In this document: piece after piece, positions 1 through 8,039 of the stretch
Layout: each line of letters begins with the position of its first letter
How positions within the stretch are numbered: position 1 is the first letter of the stretch
Assembly (NCBI RefSeq): GCF_000721105.1
Contig: NZ_JOEV01000006.1
Span: 124,001 to 188,000, forward strand
DNA from: Streptomyces cellulosae
GTDB taxonomy: Bacteria > Actinomycetota > Actinomycetes > Streptomycetales > Streptomycetaceae
Direction of reading: 5' to 3'
DNA length: 64,000 nucleotides
Translations under genes and position numbers: made by a program
The notes under the pieces: model-generated
What the model was told of the DNA's origin: nothing
Databases searched by the model: none
Seen by the model: only the letters and a program-made list of their open reading frames with translations

Positions 1-592
1 TGAGGTAGCGGCCCGGACGCGTATACCCCGACTTACGTGGCACAGGGTCGATCACCTCGATGTCCGAGGGCACGGTTTTGTAAGGGCCTTTGTCGATCCG
101 GTACGTGAACCAGGTCGTGCCGTCCGTCAGCACCACAGCGTCCCCCTCGCGCAGCCGGGGAAAGTCCTTGAAGGGATCTCCGTACGTACGCCGGTGACCG
201 GCGACCGCGAAATTGCCCTTCTGCCCGAGGCGCGCGGTGTTCGCGTAGTGACCGAGGCCCTTCTTCAGCGTGTCGGTGGCGGTGTTCTCCAGGACGGGCT
301 TGTTCCACGTGAAACCAAGCCTCGGGATGTACATGATCGCGAAGGGCTTCCCGCTCTTGTACGGCGTCGGCGGTGCCGCCTGCGCCGGAGCTTCGGAAGC
401 GCCCGTCACGCCTGACTCGGTCGCGGGCCGCACGGTTCCCTGGGACCACTGTTCCTGGAGCTGGTCGATCTGGTCGTCCATGACATGGTCGGCCTTCACG
501 CCGGTCCAGAACAGCACATAGACGACGAACAGCACGATCAGGGCACCGACGGTGATGCAGAGTTCGCTGAGTGTCCTGACGATCAACCGCAC
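1..592 (-). CDS. srtE: class E sortase, 3' end cut by window edge
   Basis: Membrane-anchored cysteine transpeptidase that attaches LPXTG-type (class E usually LAXTG) surface proteins to peptidoglycan. About 197 codons are visible. A short cytoplasmic start is followed by one membrane segment (about residues 12-30), a Pro/Ala-rich linker and the sortase barrel with the segment AGHRRTYGDPF, whose His (about residue 133) is the catalytic histidine. The catalytic Cys and Arg lie beyond the left edge, so the call rests on the first half. The GTG start at 592 lies 21 nt after the stop of the DUF881 gene, in the same frame; TTG at 598 is an alternative. The two genes probably form one transcript. 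A parS-like 14-mer with one mismatch lies inside the gene at 302-315. Confidence 0.88.
   Translation of the reverse strand, partial: MRLIVRTLSELCITVGALIVLFVVYVLFWTGVKADHVMDDQIDQLQEQWSQGTVRPATESGVTGASEAPAQAAPPTPYKSGKPFAIMYIPRLGFTWNKPVLENTATDTLKKGLGHYANTARLGQKGNFAVAGHRRTYGDPFKDFPRLREGDAVVLTDGTTWFTYRIDKGPYKTVPSDIEVIDPVPRKSGYTRPGRYL
302..315. other. parS-like site with one mismatch, inside sortase gene
   Basis: GTTCCACGTGAAAC differs from the core in one base. It is inside the coding region and may be a weak or lost parS. Confidence 0.5.
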
Positions 593-613
593 CGACAAAG
601 GACCCCCCGGCGG

Positions 614-1393
614 CTACTCCACAGGCTTCGCGTACTGCAGATCCACTGTGCCCGAGTAGCCGGGAAGAGTCACCCGTCCGTCCTCCTCGACTTTCCAGCC
701 GAGCCCGTAGACGTTGACGTACACCATGTAGTTCTGGATCGCCGGGGACGCGGTGAGCGCCTTCTGCAGCTTCTCCGGGTCACCGACCGCTGTGATCTTG
801 TACGGGGGTGAGTAGACCCGGCCCTGGAGGATCAGGGTGTTGCCCACGCATCGCACGGCGCTGGTGGAGATCAGCCGCTGGTCCATCACCTTGATGCCCT
901 GGGCGCCGCCCTGCCACAGGGCGTTCACCACCGCCTGGAGGTCCTGCTGGTGGATGACCAGGTAGTCGGGCTGCGGCTCGGGATAGCCGGGAAGCTTGGC
1001 GGTGGCGTTCGGCGGGGCGTCGTTGAGGGTGACCGAGATCGCCTTCCCCCTGAGCTTCTGCGTGCCCGCGTTCTTCTCCAGGGCCGCCAGCTTGGCGTCC
1101 TCGGCCTTGGTGCTGCCGTCGTCCCGCTCGGCGAGCGACTCGATGTCGTGGCGCACCCTCGCATTGGACTCGTCCAGCTCGCCGTTCTTGCGGCTGCGCT
1201 CCTGGATGAGGTCCGACAGCTTCAGAAGGGACGTGTCTGTGCGGATATTGGTGCCCTTGGCCGTATTGAAACTGGTGACGAACAGGAGCCCCGCCAGAGC
1301 GAAGACGCCCACCGTGAGCACCCGCACCGGCCGCAAACCTCGTCGGCGGGCAGGACTGGATCCGGTCCCGGGGGAGTCGGCAGAATTGCTCAA
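614..1393 (-). CDS. DUF881 family membrane protein
   Basis: 259 aa. An Arg-rich cytoplasmic start is followed by one membrane segment (about residues 24-42), then a Lys/Asp/Glu-rich, probably coiled stretch (about 55-115) and a globular outer domain (about 120-255) typical of DUF881. The family is common in Gram-positive bacteria near cell-division genes; its function is not established. It lies divergent to crgA and directly upstream of the sortase gene on the same strand, which suggests an envelope or division role. That role is inference. Confidence 0.85.
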   Translation of the reverse strand: MSNSADSPGTGSSPARRRGLRPVRVLTVGVFALAGLLFVTSFNTAKGTNIRTDTSLLKLSDLIQERSRKNGELDESNARVRHDIESLAERDDGSTKAEDAKLAALEKNAGTQKLRGKAISVTLNDAPPNATAKLPGYPEPQPDYLVIHQQDLQAVVNALWQGGAQGIKVMDQRLISTSAVRCVGNTLILQGRVYSPPYKITAVGDPEKLQKALTASPAIQNYMVYVNVYGLGWKVEEDGRVTLPGYSGTVDLQYAKPVE

Positions 1394-1535
1394 CGTACCC
1401 TTATCTCCTTCAGCACCGCGGAAGCACTACGCTAACGGACGCCCGGGGGAGCGCTAAGGGTCCCCTTGTACGCTGCCTCCGAGCCAGCCCACGTTCCCTG
1501 CGCGGCCACGCAGCGCATCGACAGGAGAGACCCTC

Positions 1536-1790
1536 GTGCCGAAGTCACGTATCCGCAAGAAGGCCGACTACACGCCGCCGCCGGCGAAGCAGGCGACCGC
1601 CATCAAGCTGACCAACCGGGCCTGGGTCGCACCGGTGATGCTGGCCATGTTCCTCATCGGTCTGGCCTGGATCGTCGTCTTCTATGTGACCGACGGTTCG
1701 CTGCCCATCGACCAGCTGGGCAACTGGAACATCGTGGTGGGCTTCGGCTTCATCGCCGCCGGATTCGGTGTCTCGACGCAGTGGAAGTAG
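1536..1790 (+). CDS. crgA: cell division protein CrgA
   Basis: 84 aa, the usual size for this actinobacterial family. CrgA is a small membrane protein that affects FtsZ ring formation and sporulation septation in Streptomyces and links division proteins to wall synthesis in mycobacteria. The start MPKSRIRKK is basic, and two membrane helices are visible (about residues 31-51 and 65-80). The GTG start follows the Shine-Dalgarno sequence AGGAGAG. The gene is divergent from the DUF881 gene and convergent with the rhomboid gene; the intergene downstream holds a DnaA-box cluster. Confidence 0.95.
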   Translation: MPKSRIRKKADYTPPPAKQATAIKLTNRAWVAPVMLAMFLIGLAWIVVFYVTDGSLPIDQLGNWNIVVGFGFIAAGFGVSTQWK

Positions 1791-1825
1791 CAGCCACGGG
1801 CAGCTGAAGACAGCTTTGCCCAGGG

Positions 1826-2042
1826 CTATCCACTGAGTTATCCACAGCCCCTGTCCACACGGTGGGGAAAAGAAAAGACGATCTGTGGATAACTCCTTGG
1901 GCGTTGACGCCGGTGTGACTGACTGACTGGCAATCGAAAGCCTGTTCGCTCCCTGGCCTGACCTGCGGAAATGCCGGTCAGAGACAGGGGGCGCAGCTGC
2001 CTGCGCACGGTATGCACAAGATCCGGCACACACTGTGGACAA
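1826..2042. other. cluster of DnaA boxes between crgA and rhomboid gene
   Basis: This 280-nt gap between convergent genes holds TTATCCACA (1838-1846), CTGTCCACA (1851-1859), TGTGGATAA (1884-1892, the reverse of TTATCCACA) and TGTGGACAA (2034-2042, the reverse of TTGTCCACA). A weaker copy, CTATCCACT, is at 1826-1834. It lies about 19 kb from oriC, and no gene is visible here. Confidence 0.75.
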
Positions 2043-2071
2043 CAGGCCGCTCACGTGGCCATGAGTCCCGC

Positions 2072-2959
2072 TCAGGAGAGCTGAGCCGTCCGCAGAACTG
2101 TCATGATCACGATGACTGCGAGGACCGCCGCGCAGGTGCCGTACTGGATCAGCGCTCGGCGCTCACGCGGGGCGTGCAGCATGGCGTACCCGGTGATCAT
2201 GCCTGCGACCAGGCCGCCGATGTGAGCCTGCCAGGAGATGTTGAATCCTGGGTTGAAGGTGAAGATCAGGTTGATCACCAGGAGGGCGATGATCGGCCGC
2301 ATGTCGTAGTTCCGGTAGCGCACCAGGACGGCGGTGGCGCCGAAGAGGCCGAAGATGGCTCCGGAGGCGCCGAGTGTGGCCGTGCTCGGGGACGCGAGCA
2401 GATAGGCGAGGGTGCTGCCCGCGAGACCTGAGATGAAGTAGACCGTGAGATAGCGGGCCCGGCCGAGGGCCGCTTCCAGGGGGCCGCCGAGCCACCACAG
2501 ACTGAGCATGTTGAACCCGATGTGCCAGTACTCCTGGTGCGTGAACATCGAGGTCACCAGCCGGTACCACTCGCCACCGGCGACGCCTTCGGTCGGGGTG
2601 AAGGGCGCCGGGGGCCAGGCGCCGACCAGCACCAGGTCGTTCAGCAGCGACGGGGAGACCTGGACCGCGATGAACACGGCGAGGTTGAGGCCGACGAGGA
2701 TCTTGGTGAACAGGCGGGAATCGGCCACGACCGTGCCGCCCGCGAGGGTGCGGGGCTGGGCGGCGGTCGCGGCGTGGCCCGTGCCGGAGCCGTCGCGGAC
2801 GCAGTCGGGGCACTGGAAGCCGACGGAGGCGCTGACCATGCACTCCGGGCAGATCGGGCGCTCGCAGCGGGTGCAGCGGATGCCGGTCTCCCGGTCCGGG
2901 TGCCGGTAGCAGCCGGGCAGGCTCTGGGCACCCTGCGAACTGCTTGCCGCCTGGTCCAT
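2072..2959 (-). CDS. rhomboid family intramembrane serine protease with N-terminal zinc-binding domain
   Basis: 295 aa. Rhomboids cleave transmembrane substrates inside the bilayer with a Ser-His dyad. The first 55 residues hold Cys/His pairs (GCYRHPD, CTRCERPICPEC, CPDC) like a B-box zinc finger. Then come about six membrane helices with HIGFNM (Asn about 150), the catalytic motif GASGAIFG (Ser about 199) and the His of QAHIGG (about 246). The start ATG at 2959 has the Shine-Dalgarno sequence AGGGG; an upstream in-frame start at 3004 has none. The gene is upstream of the cyclophilin's stop and on the same strand. The substrate is unknown. Confidence 0.92.
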   Translation of the reverse strand: MDQAASSSQGAQSLPGCYRHPDRETGIRCTRCERPICPECMVSASVGFQCPDCVRDGSGTGHAATAAQPRTLAGGTVVADSRLFTKILVGLNLAVFIAVQVSPSLLNDLVLVGAWPPAPFTPTEGVAGGEWYRLVTSMFTHQEYWHIGFNMLSLWWLGGPLEAALGRARYLTVYFISGLAGSTLAYLLASPSTATLGASGAIFGLFGATAVLVRYRNYDMRPIIALLVINLIFTFNPGFNISWQAHIGGLVAGMITGYAMLHAPRERRALIQYGTCAAVLAVIVIMTVLRTAQLS

Positions 2960-3080
2960 GACATCCCCTAAGTCGTCGTACACACATGCATCCGCCCCGC
3001 CCATCCTTACGGATGAGCGGGGCGATTGGTTCCTCAGAGGCTCAGCCTCGTCAATGCTGGCTCAGCCCTGTCGTATGGGC

Positions 3081-3614
3081 TCAGCCCTGGCGGGTCTCGA
3101 TGACGACCGACTCGATGACGACGTCGTTGACCGGGCGGTCGTTGGGCTTGGTCGTGGGGACGGTGGCGATGGCGTCCACGACCTTCTGGCTGGCCGCGCC
3201 GGTGACCTCGCCGAAGATGGTGTGCTTGCGGGTCAGCCAGGCCGTCGGGGAGACGGTGATGAAGAACTGCGAGCCATTGGTGCCCGGGCCGGCGTTGGCC
3301 ATGGCCAGCAGGTACGGCTTGTTGAAGGAGAGGTCGGGGTGGAACTCGTCCTCGAACTCGTATCCCGGGCCGCCGATGCCGGTGCCCAGCGGGTCACCGC
3401 CCTGGATCATGAATCCGCTGATGACGCGGTGGAAGACCGTGCCGTCGTAGAGCCTCTTGGTGGACTTCTCGCCGGTGGCCGGGTGGGTCCACTCGCGCTC
3501 GCCCTGAGCGAGCTCGACGAAGTTGCGGACCGTCTTGGGGGCGTGGTTCGGCAGAAGCCGGACTTCGATGTCGCCGTGGTTCGTCTTCAGGGTGGCGTAA
3601 AGCTGCTCGGCCAC
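3081..3614 (-). CDS. cyclophilin-type peptidyl-prolyl cis-trans isomerase
   Basis: 177 aa, a single cyclophilin domain without signal peptide, so cytoplasmic. It catalyses proline cis-trans isomerisation in folding proteins. Visible motifs are FHRVISGFMIQGGD and GTNGSQFFIT, which carry the catalytic Arg and the conserved Gln and Phe. The GTG start at 3614 has GGAAGG six bases upstream; the open frame runs further upstream but has no cyclophilin similarity or ribosome site. The rhomboid gene ends 2.07-2.96 kb on the same strand. Confidence 0.93.
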   Translation of the reverse strand: MAEQLYATLKTNHGDIEVRLLPNHAPKTVRNFVELAQGEREWTHPATGEKSTKRLYDGTVFHRVISGFMIQGGDPLGTGIGGPGYEFEDEFHPDLSFNKPYLLAMANAGPGTNGSQFFITVSPTAWLTRKHTIFGEVTGAASQKVVDAIATVPTTKPNDRPVNDVVIESVVIETRQG

Positions 3615-3977
3615 GATCTGCCTTCCGTTGTCTTCCTGTGCCCCACCGATCCTTGCACGGTTCGTGTCGTGCGTCGCCCGGCCCCCGCCCATCCGCCCGG
3701 CTTCGACGGTTTTCGCTTGCAGAAATCCGGTCGAGTGCGTCCGGGCCGGGGGCGCGACGGGACGATCCGTGGCATTGTCGACGACAAGCTCCTGTTGCCC
3801 GGTATTCATCCGCTATTGCACGCGTCGGATCTTGAAAAGTTCTTGATCGGAGATGGTCCGGGGTCAGCCGTCATGACCCGGATGCCCGCCCTCACATGCC
3901 CAGGCCCGTACGGACAGGCATGATCCGTAAAAGGGTGGAAAGTCGAAATACCGTACGCCACCGAGGAGGAGGAACCC
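3615..3977. promoter_or_regulatory. divergent intergenic region, cyclophilin / DUF5324
   Basis: This 363-nt gap between divergent genes must hold promoters for both. The part near 3830-3880 is less GC-rich than the flanks. I see no RNA gene, clear repeat or convincing -10/-35 pair. Confidence 0.4.
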
Positions 3978-4691
3978 GTGACCCGCATCGACAGCGTGCG
4001 CGCCGCGACCGGCTCGGCGAAGGACAGCGTGCTGCACGCCGCGGAAGTGGTGGCGCCCTACGCCGACACGGCCAAGGACAGGGCCGCGCACTACGCACAC
4101 GAGGCACGCGTACGGCTCGCGCCCAAGGTGACGCAGGCCGCCGAACAGGCTCGTGTCCAGTACGGCGCCCATCTCGCGCCGCGTCTGGACCAGGCCCGCT
4201 CGCAGGCTCTCGCCCATGTCCCGCCGAAGGTCGACCAGGCCGCACACGAGGCCGCCGCACTGACCCTGAAGGCCGCCAAGCAGGCCGCCGACTACTCCCG
4301 GCCGAGGCTCGAGCAGGCAGTGGCCTCGGCCGGACCCGTCCGGGACGAGGCGGCCGCCCGTAGCGCCGCCGCACTGGCCGCCCTGCGCGGTCAGGTCTCG
4401 CCGAAGGACATCCAGAAGCTGATCCGCAAGCAGCAGCGGCGGGCGCGTGCCGGTCGGCTCGCGAAGGCGCTGGCCATTGCGGGCGTCGTCGCCGGCGGTG
4501 CTTTCGCCGCCTGGAAGTGGTGGGACAAGCAGGCCAACCCTGACTGGCTGGTCGAACCGCCCGCCGCGACGGAGGTCCCCGAAGGGACCCGGCTGACTTC
4601 GGTGGACGGCAGCGACCCGTCCGTCCTCGACCCAGAGGTCCAGGCCAAGCAGGCCGAGGAGGAGGCCGCACACCGCGACGAGGGACGCTGA
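3978..4691 (+). CDS. DUF5324 family protein (actinobacterial, function unknown)
   Basis: 237 aa. The first 155 residues are a long Ala/Lys/Gln-rich amphipathic helix with repeated AAEQAR- and HEA-type segments, apolipoprotein-like. It is followed by one membrane helix (about 158-175, AGVVAGGAFAAWKWW) and an acidic tail. It is probably tail-anchored with the helical part in the cytoplasm. The GTG start is preceded by GAGGAGGAA. The gene is monocistronic and ends at a strong hairpin. The family is confined to Streptomyces relatives; I infer a membrane-associated structural role only from composition. Confidence 0.8.
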   Translation: MTRIDSVRAATGSAKDSVLHAAEVVAPYADTAKDRAAHYAHEARVRLAPKVTQAAEQARVQYGAHLAPRLDQARSQALAHVPPKVDQAAHEAAALTLKAAKQAADYSRPRLEQAVASAGPVRDEAAARSAAALAALRGQVSPKDIQKLIRKQQRRARAGRLAKALAIAGVVAGGAFAAWKWWDKQANPDWLVEPPAATEVPEGTRLTSVDGSDPSVLDPEVQAKQAEEEAAHRDEGR

Positions 4692-4721
4692 CCCTCCGCT
4701 GCCCTTCACTGGCACCACCGG

Positions 4722-4768
4722 CCATGCCGTGGGGCGGGAGACCGTGAGTCTCCCGCCCCACGGCATGG
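4722..4768 (+). terminator. perfect 21-bp hairpin terminator after DUF5324 gene
   Basis: The arms 4722-4742 and 4748-4768 are perfectly complementary with a 5-nt loop. No U-run follows, as is common in Streptomyces. It may act on both strands, separating the gene from the minus-strand tRNA unit. Confidence 0.8.
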
Positions 4769-4781
4769 TGGCGAGTGGACG

Positions 4782-4795
4782 GTTTCACGTGAAAC
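4782..4795. other. parS: parS core (ParB binding site)
   Basis: Exact GTTTCACGTGAAAC, intergenic. It is the only perfect core left of oriC in this window. Confidence 0.93.
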
Positions 4796-4883
4796 AGAAA
4801 GGGCCCCCTGCGCATCGGGCAACGGCGTCGGCTTACCGCCCAACTCCCGCCTCGCTCCAGGTGGTTGCTCACCCGCACCGCAC

Positions 4884-4923
4884 GAAAAACCCCTCCGCCC
4901 GCGTTCTTGCAGGTGGAGGGGTT
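4884..4923 (-). terminator. terminator of tRNA-Ala transcript
   Basis: Read on the minus strand, arms AACCCCTCC and GGAGGGGTT (4923-4915 and 4896-4888) are followed by a short T-run. It lies 7 nt after the tRNA 3' end. Confidence 0.75.
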
Positions 4924-4930
4924 GCGTGCG

Positions 4931-5003
4931 TGGAGCCTAGGGGAGTCGAACCCCTGACATCTGCCATGCAAAGACAGCGCTCTACCAACTGAGCTAAGGC
5001 CCC
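4931..5003 (-). tRNA. tRNA-Ala, anticodon TGC
   Basis: 73 nt. The acceptor stem GGGGCCT pairs with AGGCTCC (one G-T pair), the D arm is AGCTCAGTTGGTAGAGC, the anticodon loop is CTTTGCATG with TGC, and the T arm is AGGGGTTCGACTCCCC. The terminal CCA is not encoded. Confidence 0.97.
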
Positions 5004-5184
5004 GAAGACGGACATCCGCCGGAAGAACCACCTACCGGTGGGCGCCGCAGACCAGAGTACCGGGTCTCCCCCTGGATTCCGCAAAAAGGATTGGGGGTCC
5101 CCGTCGACGACCACTCTCCGTAAGATGCTCGGCGTGGTTCGCTACCGCGAACCACGGTTTTTGGGGAAGCGATGGGGAGACGCA

Positions 5185-5733
5185 ATGGACGCCGCACAGC
5201 AGGAAGCCACCGCAAGAGCGCGGGAACTGCAGCGGAACTGGTACGGGGAGCCGCTGGGGGCGCTCTTCCGTAAGCTCATCGACGATCTTGGCCTCAACCA
5301 GGCTCGTCTCGCGGGGGTACTGGGACTGTCCGCACCGATGCTGTCGCAGCTGATGAGCGGTCAGCGGGCGAAGATCGGCAACCCTGCGGTGGTCCAGCGG
5401 GTGCAGCTGCTGCAGGACCTGGCAGCGCAGGTCGCGGACGGCAGTGTCAGCGCGGCCGAGGCGACCGACCGCATGGAAGAGATCAAGAAGTCGCAGGGGG
5501 GTTCGGTGCTCAGCAACACCACGCAGACGACGAGCAGTTCGGGAGCGCCCACGGTCAAGCGGGTCGTCCGCGAGATCCAGTCGCTGCTGCGCTCGGTGGC
5601 GGCCGCCGGAGACATCATCGACGCGGCCGACACCCTCGCCCCGACCCACCCGGAACTGGCAGAGTTCCTCCGGGTGTACGGCGCCGGCCGCACCTCCGAC
5701 GCCGTCGCCCACTACCAGTCCCACCAGAACTGA
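5185..5733 (+). CDS. XRE-type helix-turn-helix DNA-binding protein
   Basis: 182 aa cytoplasmic protein. The helix-turn-helix lies at about residues 25-70 (LGLNQARLAGVLGLSAPMLS, the XRE/Cro pattern). A Ser/Thr/Gln-rich linker follows at about 105-128, then a helical C-terminal domain that may dimerise. The start ATG at 5185 has GGGGAGA upstream; the frame is open further upstream towards the tRNA but without a ribosome site. It lies 160 nt upstream of the Ser/Thr kinase gene, so the regulator and kinase may be linked. The target is unknown. Confidence 0.85.
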   Translation: MDAAQQEATARARELQRNWYGEPLGALFRKLIDDLGLNQARLAGVLGLSAPMLSQLMSGQRAKIGNPAVVQRVQLLQDLAAQVADGSVSAAEATDRMEEIKKSQGGSVLSNTTQTTSSSGAPTVKRVVREIQSLLRSVAAAGDIIDAADTLAPTHPELAEFLRVYGAGRTSDAVAHYQSHQN

Positions 5734-5892
5734 ACCCGTGGCCCGGTCACCGAAGGGGGTTCGGCAGCCGGGCCGACGGCAGAAGTGACGCGAGGGGGCC
5801 TGACGACGGCACGGGAGGGGTCGTATCGCTCGTCGCGGGGGAAGCAAGGGGGGTGACGGGGGGAACCGAAGGGGGAGGAGCGACGCACAGCC

Positions 5893-7986
5893 ATGGGTGA
5901 GGTCTTCGCCGGACGGTACGAACTGGTCGACCCGATCGGACGCGGAGGTGTCGGCGCCGTCTGGCGTGCCTGGGACCACCGCCGCCGACGCTATGTGGCC
6001 GCCAAGGTTCTTCAACAGCGCGACGCCCACTCCCTCTTGCGCTTCGTCCGCGAACAGGCGCTGCGGATCGACCACCCCCATGTGCTCGCGCCCGCCAGTT
6101 GGGCCGCCGACGACGACAAGGTCCTGTTCACCATGGACCTGGTCGCCGGCGGCTCCCTGGTCCATCTCATCGGCGACTACGGCCCGTTGCCGCCCCCCTT
6201 CGTCTGTGTCCTGCTCGACCAACTCCTGTCCGGGCTGGCCGCGGTGCACGCCGAAGGCGTGGTCCACCGCGACATCAAGCCCGCCAACATCCTGCTGGAG
6301 GCCACCGGCACGGCCCGGCCCCGGCTGCGGCTGTCCGACTTCGGCATCGCGATGCGGCTGGGCGAGCCACGTCTGACGGAGACGAACCTCGTGGTCGGAA
6401 CGCCCGGCTACATCGCACCCGAGCAGATGATGGGCGCCGAACCGGACTTTCCCGCCGACCTGTTCGCCGTCGGACTCGTGGCGCTGTACCTGCTGGAGGG
6501 GGCCAAACCGGACGCCAAGGCCCTCGTGCAGTACTTCGCCGCCCACGGCACCCCGAGCGCGCCCCAAGGCGTCCCCGAGCCGCTCTGGCAAGTCGTCGCC
6601 TCGATGCTCCAGCCGGACCCCCAGGCCCGCTTCCGCACGGCCACCGGGGCACGCAAGGCGCTCGCGTCCGCCGTGGAGCTGCTCCCGCCCCCCTCCCCCG
6701 ACGACGAACTGATCGAGATCTTCGACCAACTCGGCCCGCTGCCCCCGGGCTTCGCCCCCGAAGGTCCTCTCAAGCAGGCACCGGGAGTGGAGCCAGGTCA
6801 GACGAGTTCCGTGACGAAACCTGCCCGGGCAGGGGAGAAAAGCGGGGGAGGGAGTCTCCCGGGCGGAACTCCCGGGGCCGACATTCCGGTGGCCGGCATT
6901 CCGGGTACCGCGATGGCCGGAGCCGGTATGCCCGAAGCCGGTATGACCGGGGGAGGTGGCCGAGACTCCAGCCGAAGCGAGCACGACTTGCCCTCCGGCC
7001 ACGGCATGCCCTCCGGGCAGGGGAGCGGTCTTGCAGCGGCCCGGCCTGGCGGGGAGCCCAGTGGGAGCCCCGGTGCGGGGCCCCTGGCGGCGTGGCCCGG
7101 CTCGGTCGGGTCGGGCTCGGACTCGGCCGGTCCCGAGTCGGGCCAGGTGGGCTCGCGCCTGAACGGATCGGCTGGGGCGGACCGGATCCACTCCGCCCCC
7201 GACGGCTGGTTGCCGGATGGCTCGGCAGGCTGGGCGCCCGGCGGCTCGCGGCCGGAGAGCTCGATACCCGAAGGCTCGGGCGCTCCCAACCAAGACATCG
7301 CCGGCTCGCCAGGAGACTCGCCAGGAGAAGGGCACCTCGGTCCCGCTGCGAGGGGCGGCTCCTGGCCGTCCGGTGCGGGCGACCACGGCTGGTCCGAGTC
7401 CAGCGGATCCGGTCCGTCCGGCCCTGCTTACCGGCCGGCCGCCGACGCCCCCGCAGGTCCGCCCCCTCCCTCGGAAACCGCCGCCCCCGCTCAGCCGACC
7501 ACCATGTCGGACACCGGCAGCTTCCACCTGCCGCCACCACAGTCCACGACCTCTTTGCCCCGGGCACAGGCACCGGTCACGCCCACTCCCCAGCAGCGAT
7601 ACCCCCAGCCCCACCCAGGCCCACAGCCACAGCCACAGCCACAGCCACAGCCACAGCCACAGCCACAGCCACAGCCACAGCAGAGTCCAGCACGCCACGC
7701 GGCCCCTCTCTCCGCCCATGACCCCACTCACGTGCTGTCCTCCCCCCAGCAGTCCGCGCCCCGGCACGCCGCTCAGCGCTCGCCGGCGCCGACACCGTCG
7801 CGACACCAGCGCGCTGAACCCTCTACTGCTTCGTACACCGCCGAGGTCCCGCAGGTTCCGCCTCCTGCCCACACGGTTTCGCGGTCGCCCCGCCGCTCAG
7901 GCCCATCCGGCCAGGTGGCGATCGCGATCCTGCTCTTGGCGCTGGCCTGCTACACCGTGGGGTTCTGGGCCCTGACCCGTCTGTGA
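5893..7986 (+). CDS. eukaryotic-type serine/threonine protein kinase, tail-anchored
   Basis: 697 aa. The kinase domain occupies about residues 8-265: Gly-rich loop IGRGGVGAVW, Lys about 38 (VAAKVL), catalytic HRDIKPAN with Asp127, DFG with Asp149, and the GTPGYIAPEQ activation segment. All needed residues are present, so it should be active. A long Gly/Ser/Pro-rich linker (about 290-570) and a Pro/Gln stalk with ten alternating PQ units (about 577-596) lead to one membrane helix at the very C-terminus (about 674-694). The kinase would then be cytoplasmic and tail-anchored without an outer sensor domain, unlike PASTA kinases. It converges with the secreted-protein gene that follows. Confidence 0.93.
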   Translation: MGEVFAGRYELVDPIGRGGVGAVWRAWDHRRRRYVAAKVLQQRDAHSLLRFVREQALRIDHPHVLAPASWAADDDKVLFTMDLVAGGSLVHLIGDYGPLPPPFVCVLLDQLLSGLAAVHAEGVVHRDIKPANILLEATGTARPRLRLSDFGIAMRLGEPRLTETNLVVGTPGYIAPEQMMGAEPDFPADLFAVGLVALYLLEGAKPDAKALVQYFAAHGTPSAPQGVPEPLWQVVASMLQPDPQARFRTATGARKALASAVELLPPPSPDDELIEIFDQLGPLPPGFAPEGPLKQAPGVEPGQTSSVTKPARAGEKSGGGSLPGGTPGADIPVAGIPGTAMAGAGMPEAGMTGGGGRDSSRSEHDLPSGHGMPSGQGSGLAAARPGGEPSGSPGAGPLAAWPGSVGSGSDSAGPESGQVGSRLNGSAGADRIHSAPDGWLPDGSAGWAPGGSRPESSIPEGSGAPNQDIAGSPGDSPGEGHLGPAARGGSWPSGAGDHGWSESSGSGPSGPAYRPAADAPAGPPPPSETAAPAQPTTMSDTGSFHLPPPQSTTSLPRAQAPVTPTPQQRYPQPHPGPQPQPQPQPQPQPQPQPQPQQSPARHAAPLSAHDPTHVLSSPQQSAPRHAAQRSPAPTPSRHQRAEPSTASYTAEVPQVPPPAHTVSRSPRRSGPSGQVAIAILLLALACYTVGFWALTRL
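7621..7680. repeat. tandem hexamer (CCACAG) x10 inside kinase gene
   Basis: Ten perfect copies of a 6-bp unit encode alternating Pro-Gln. The unit keeps the frame when copy number changes, so it is likely length-variable between strains. Confidence 0.95.
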
Positions 7987-8039
7987 ACGCCCACTCCAAG
8001 CCCAGAACACCGCACTACCGCACCGCCCTCACCCGGCGC

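Noticed and set aside
7621..7680. CRISPR-like array from the short repeats
   Set aside because: The units are perfect 6-bp tandem copies with no spacers, inside a coding region; no cas genes.
5032..7872. Long minus-strand frame opposite the Ser/Thr kinase and HTH genes
   Set aside because: Low-complexity translation, no ribosome site, and opposite a clear kinase.
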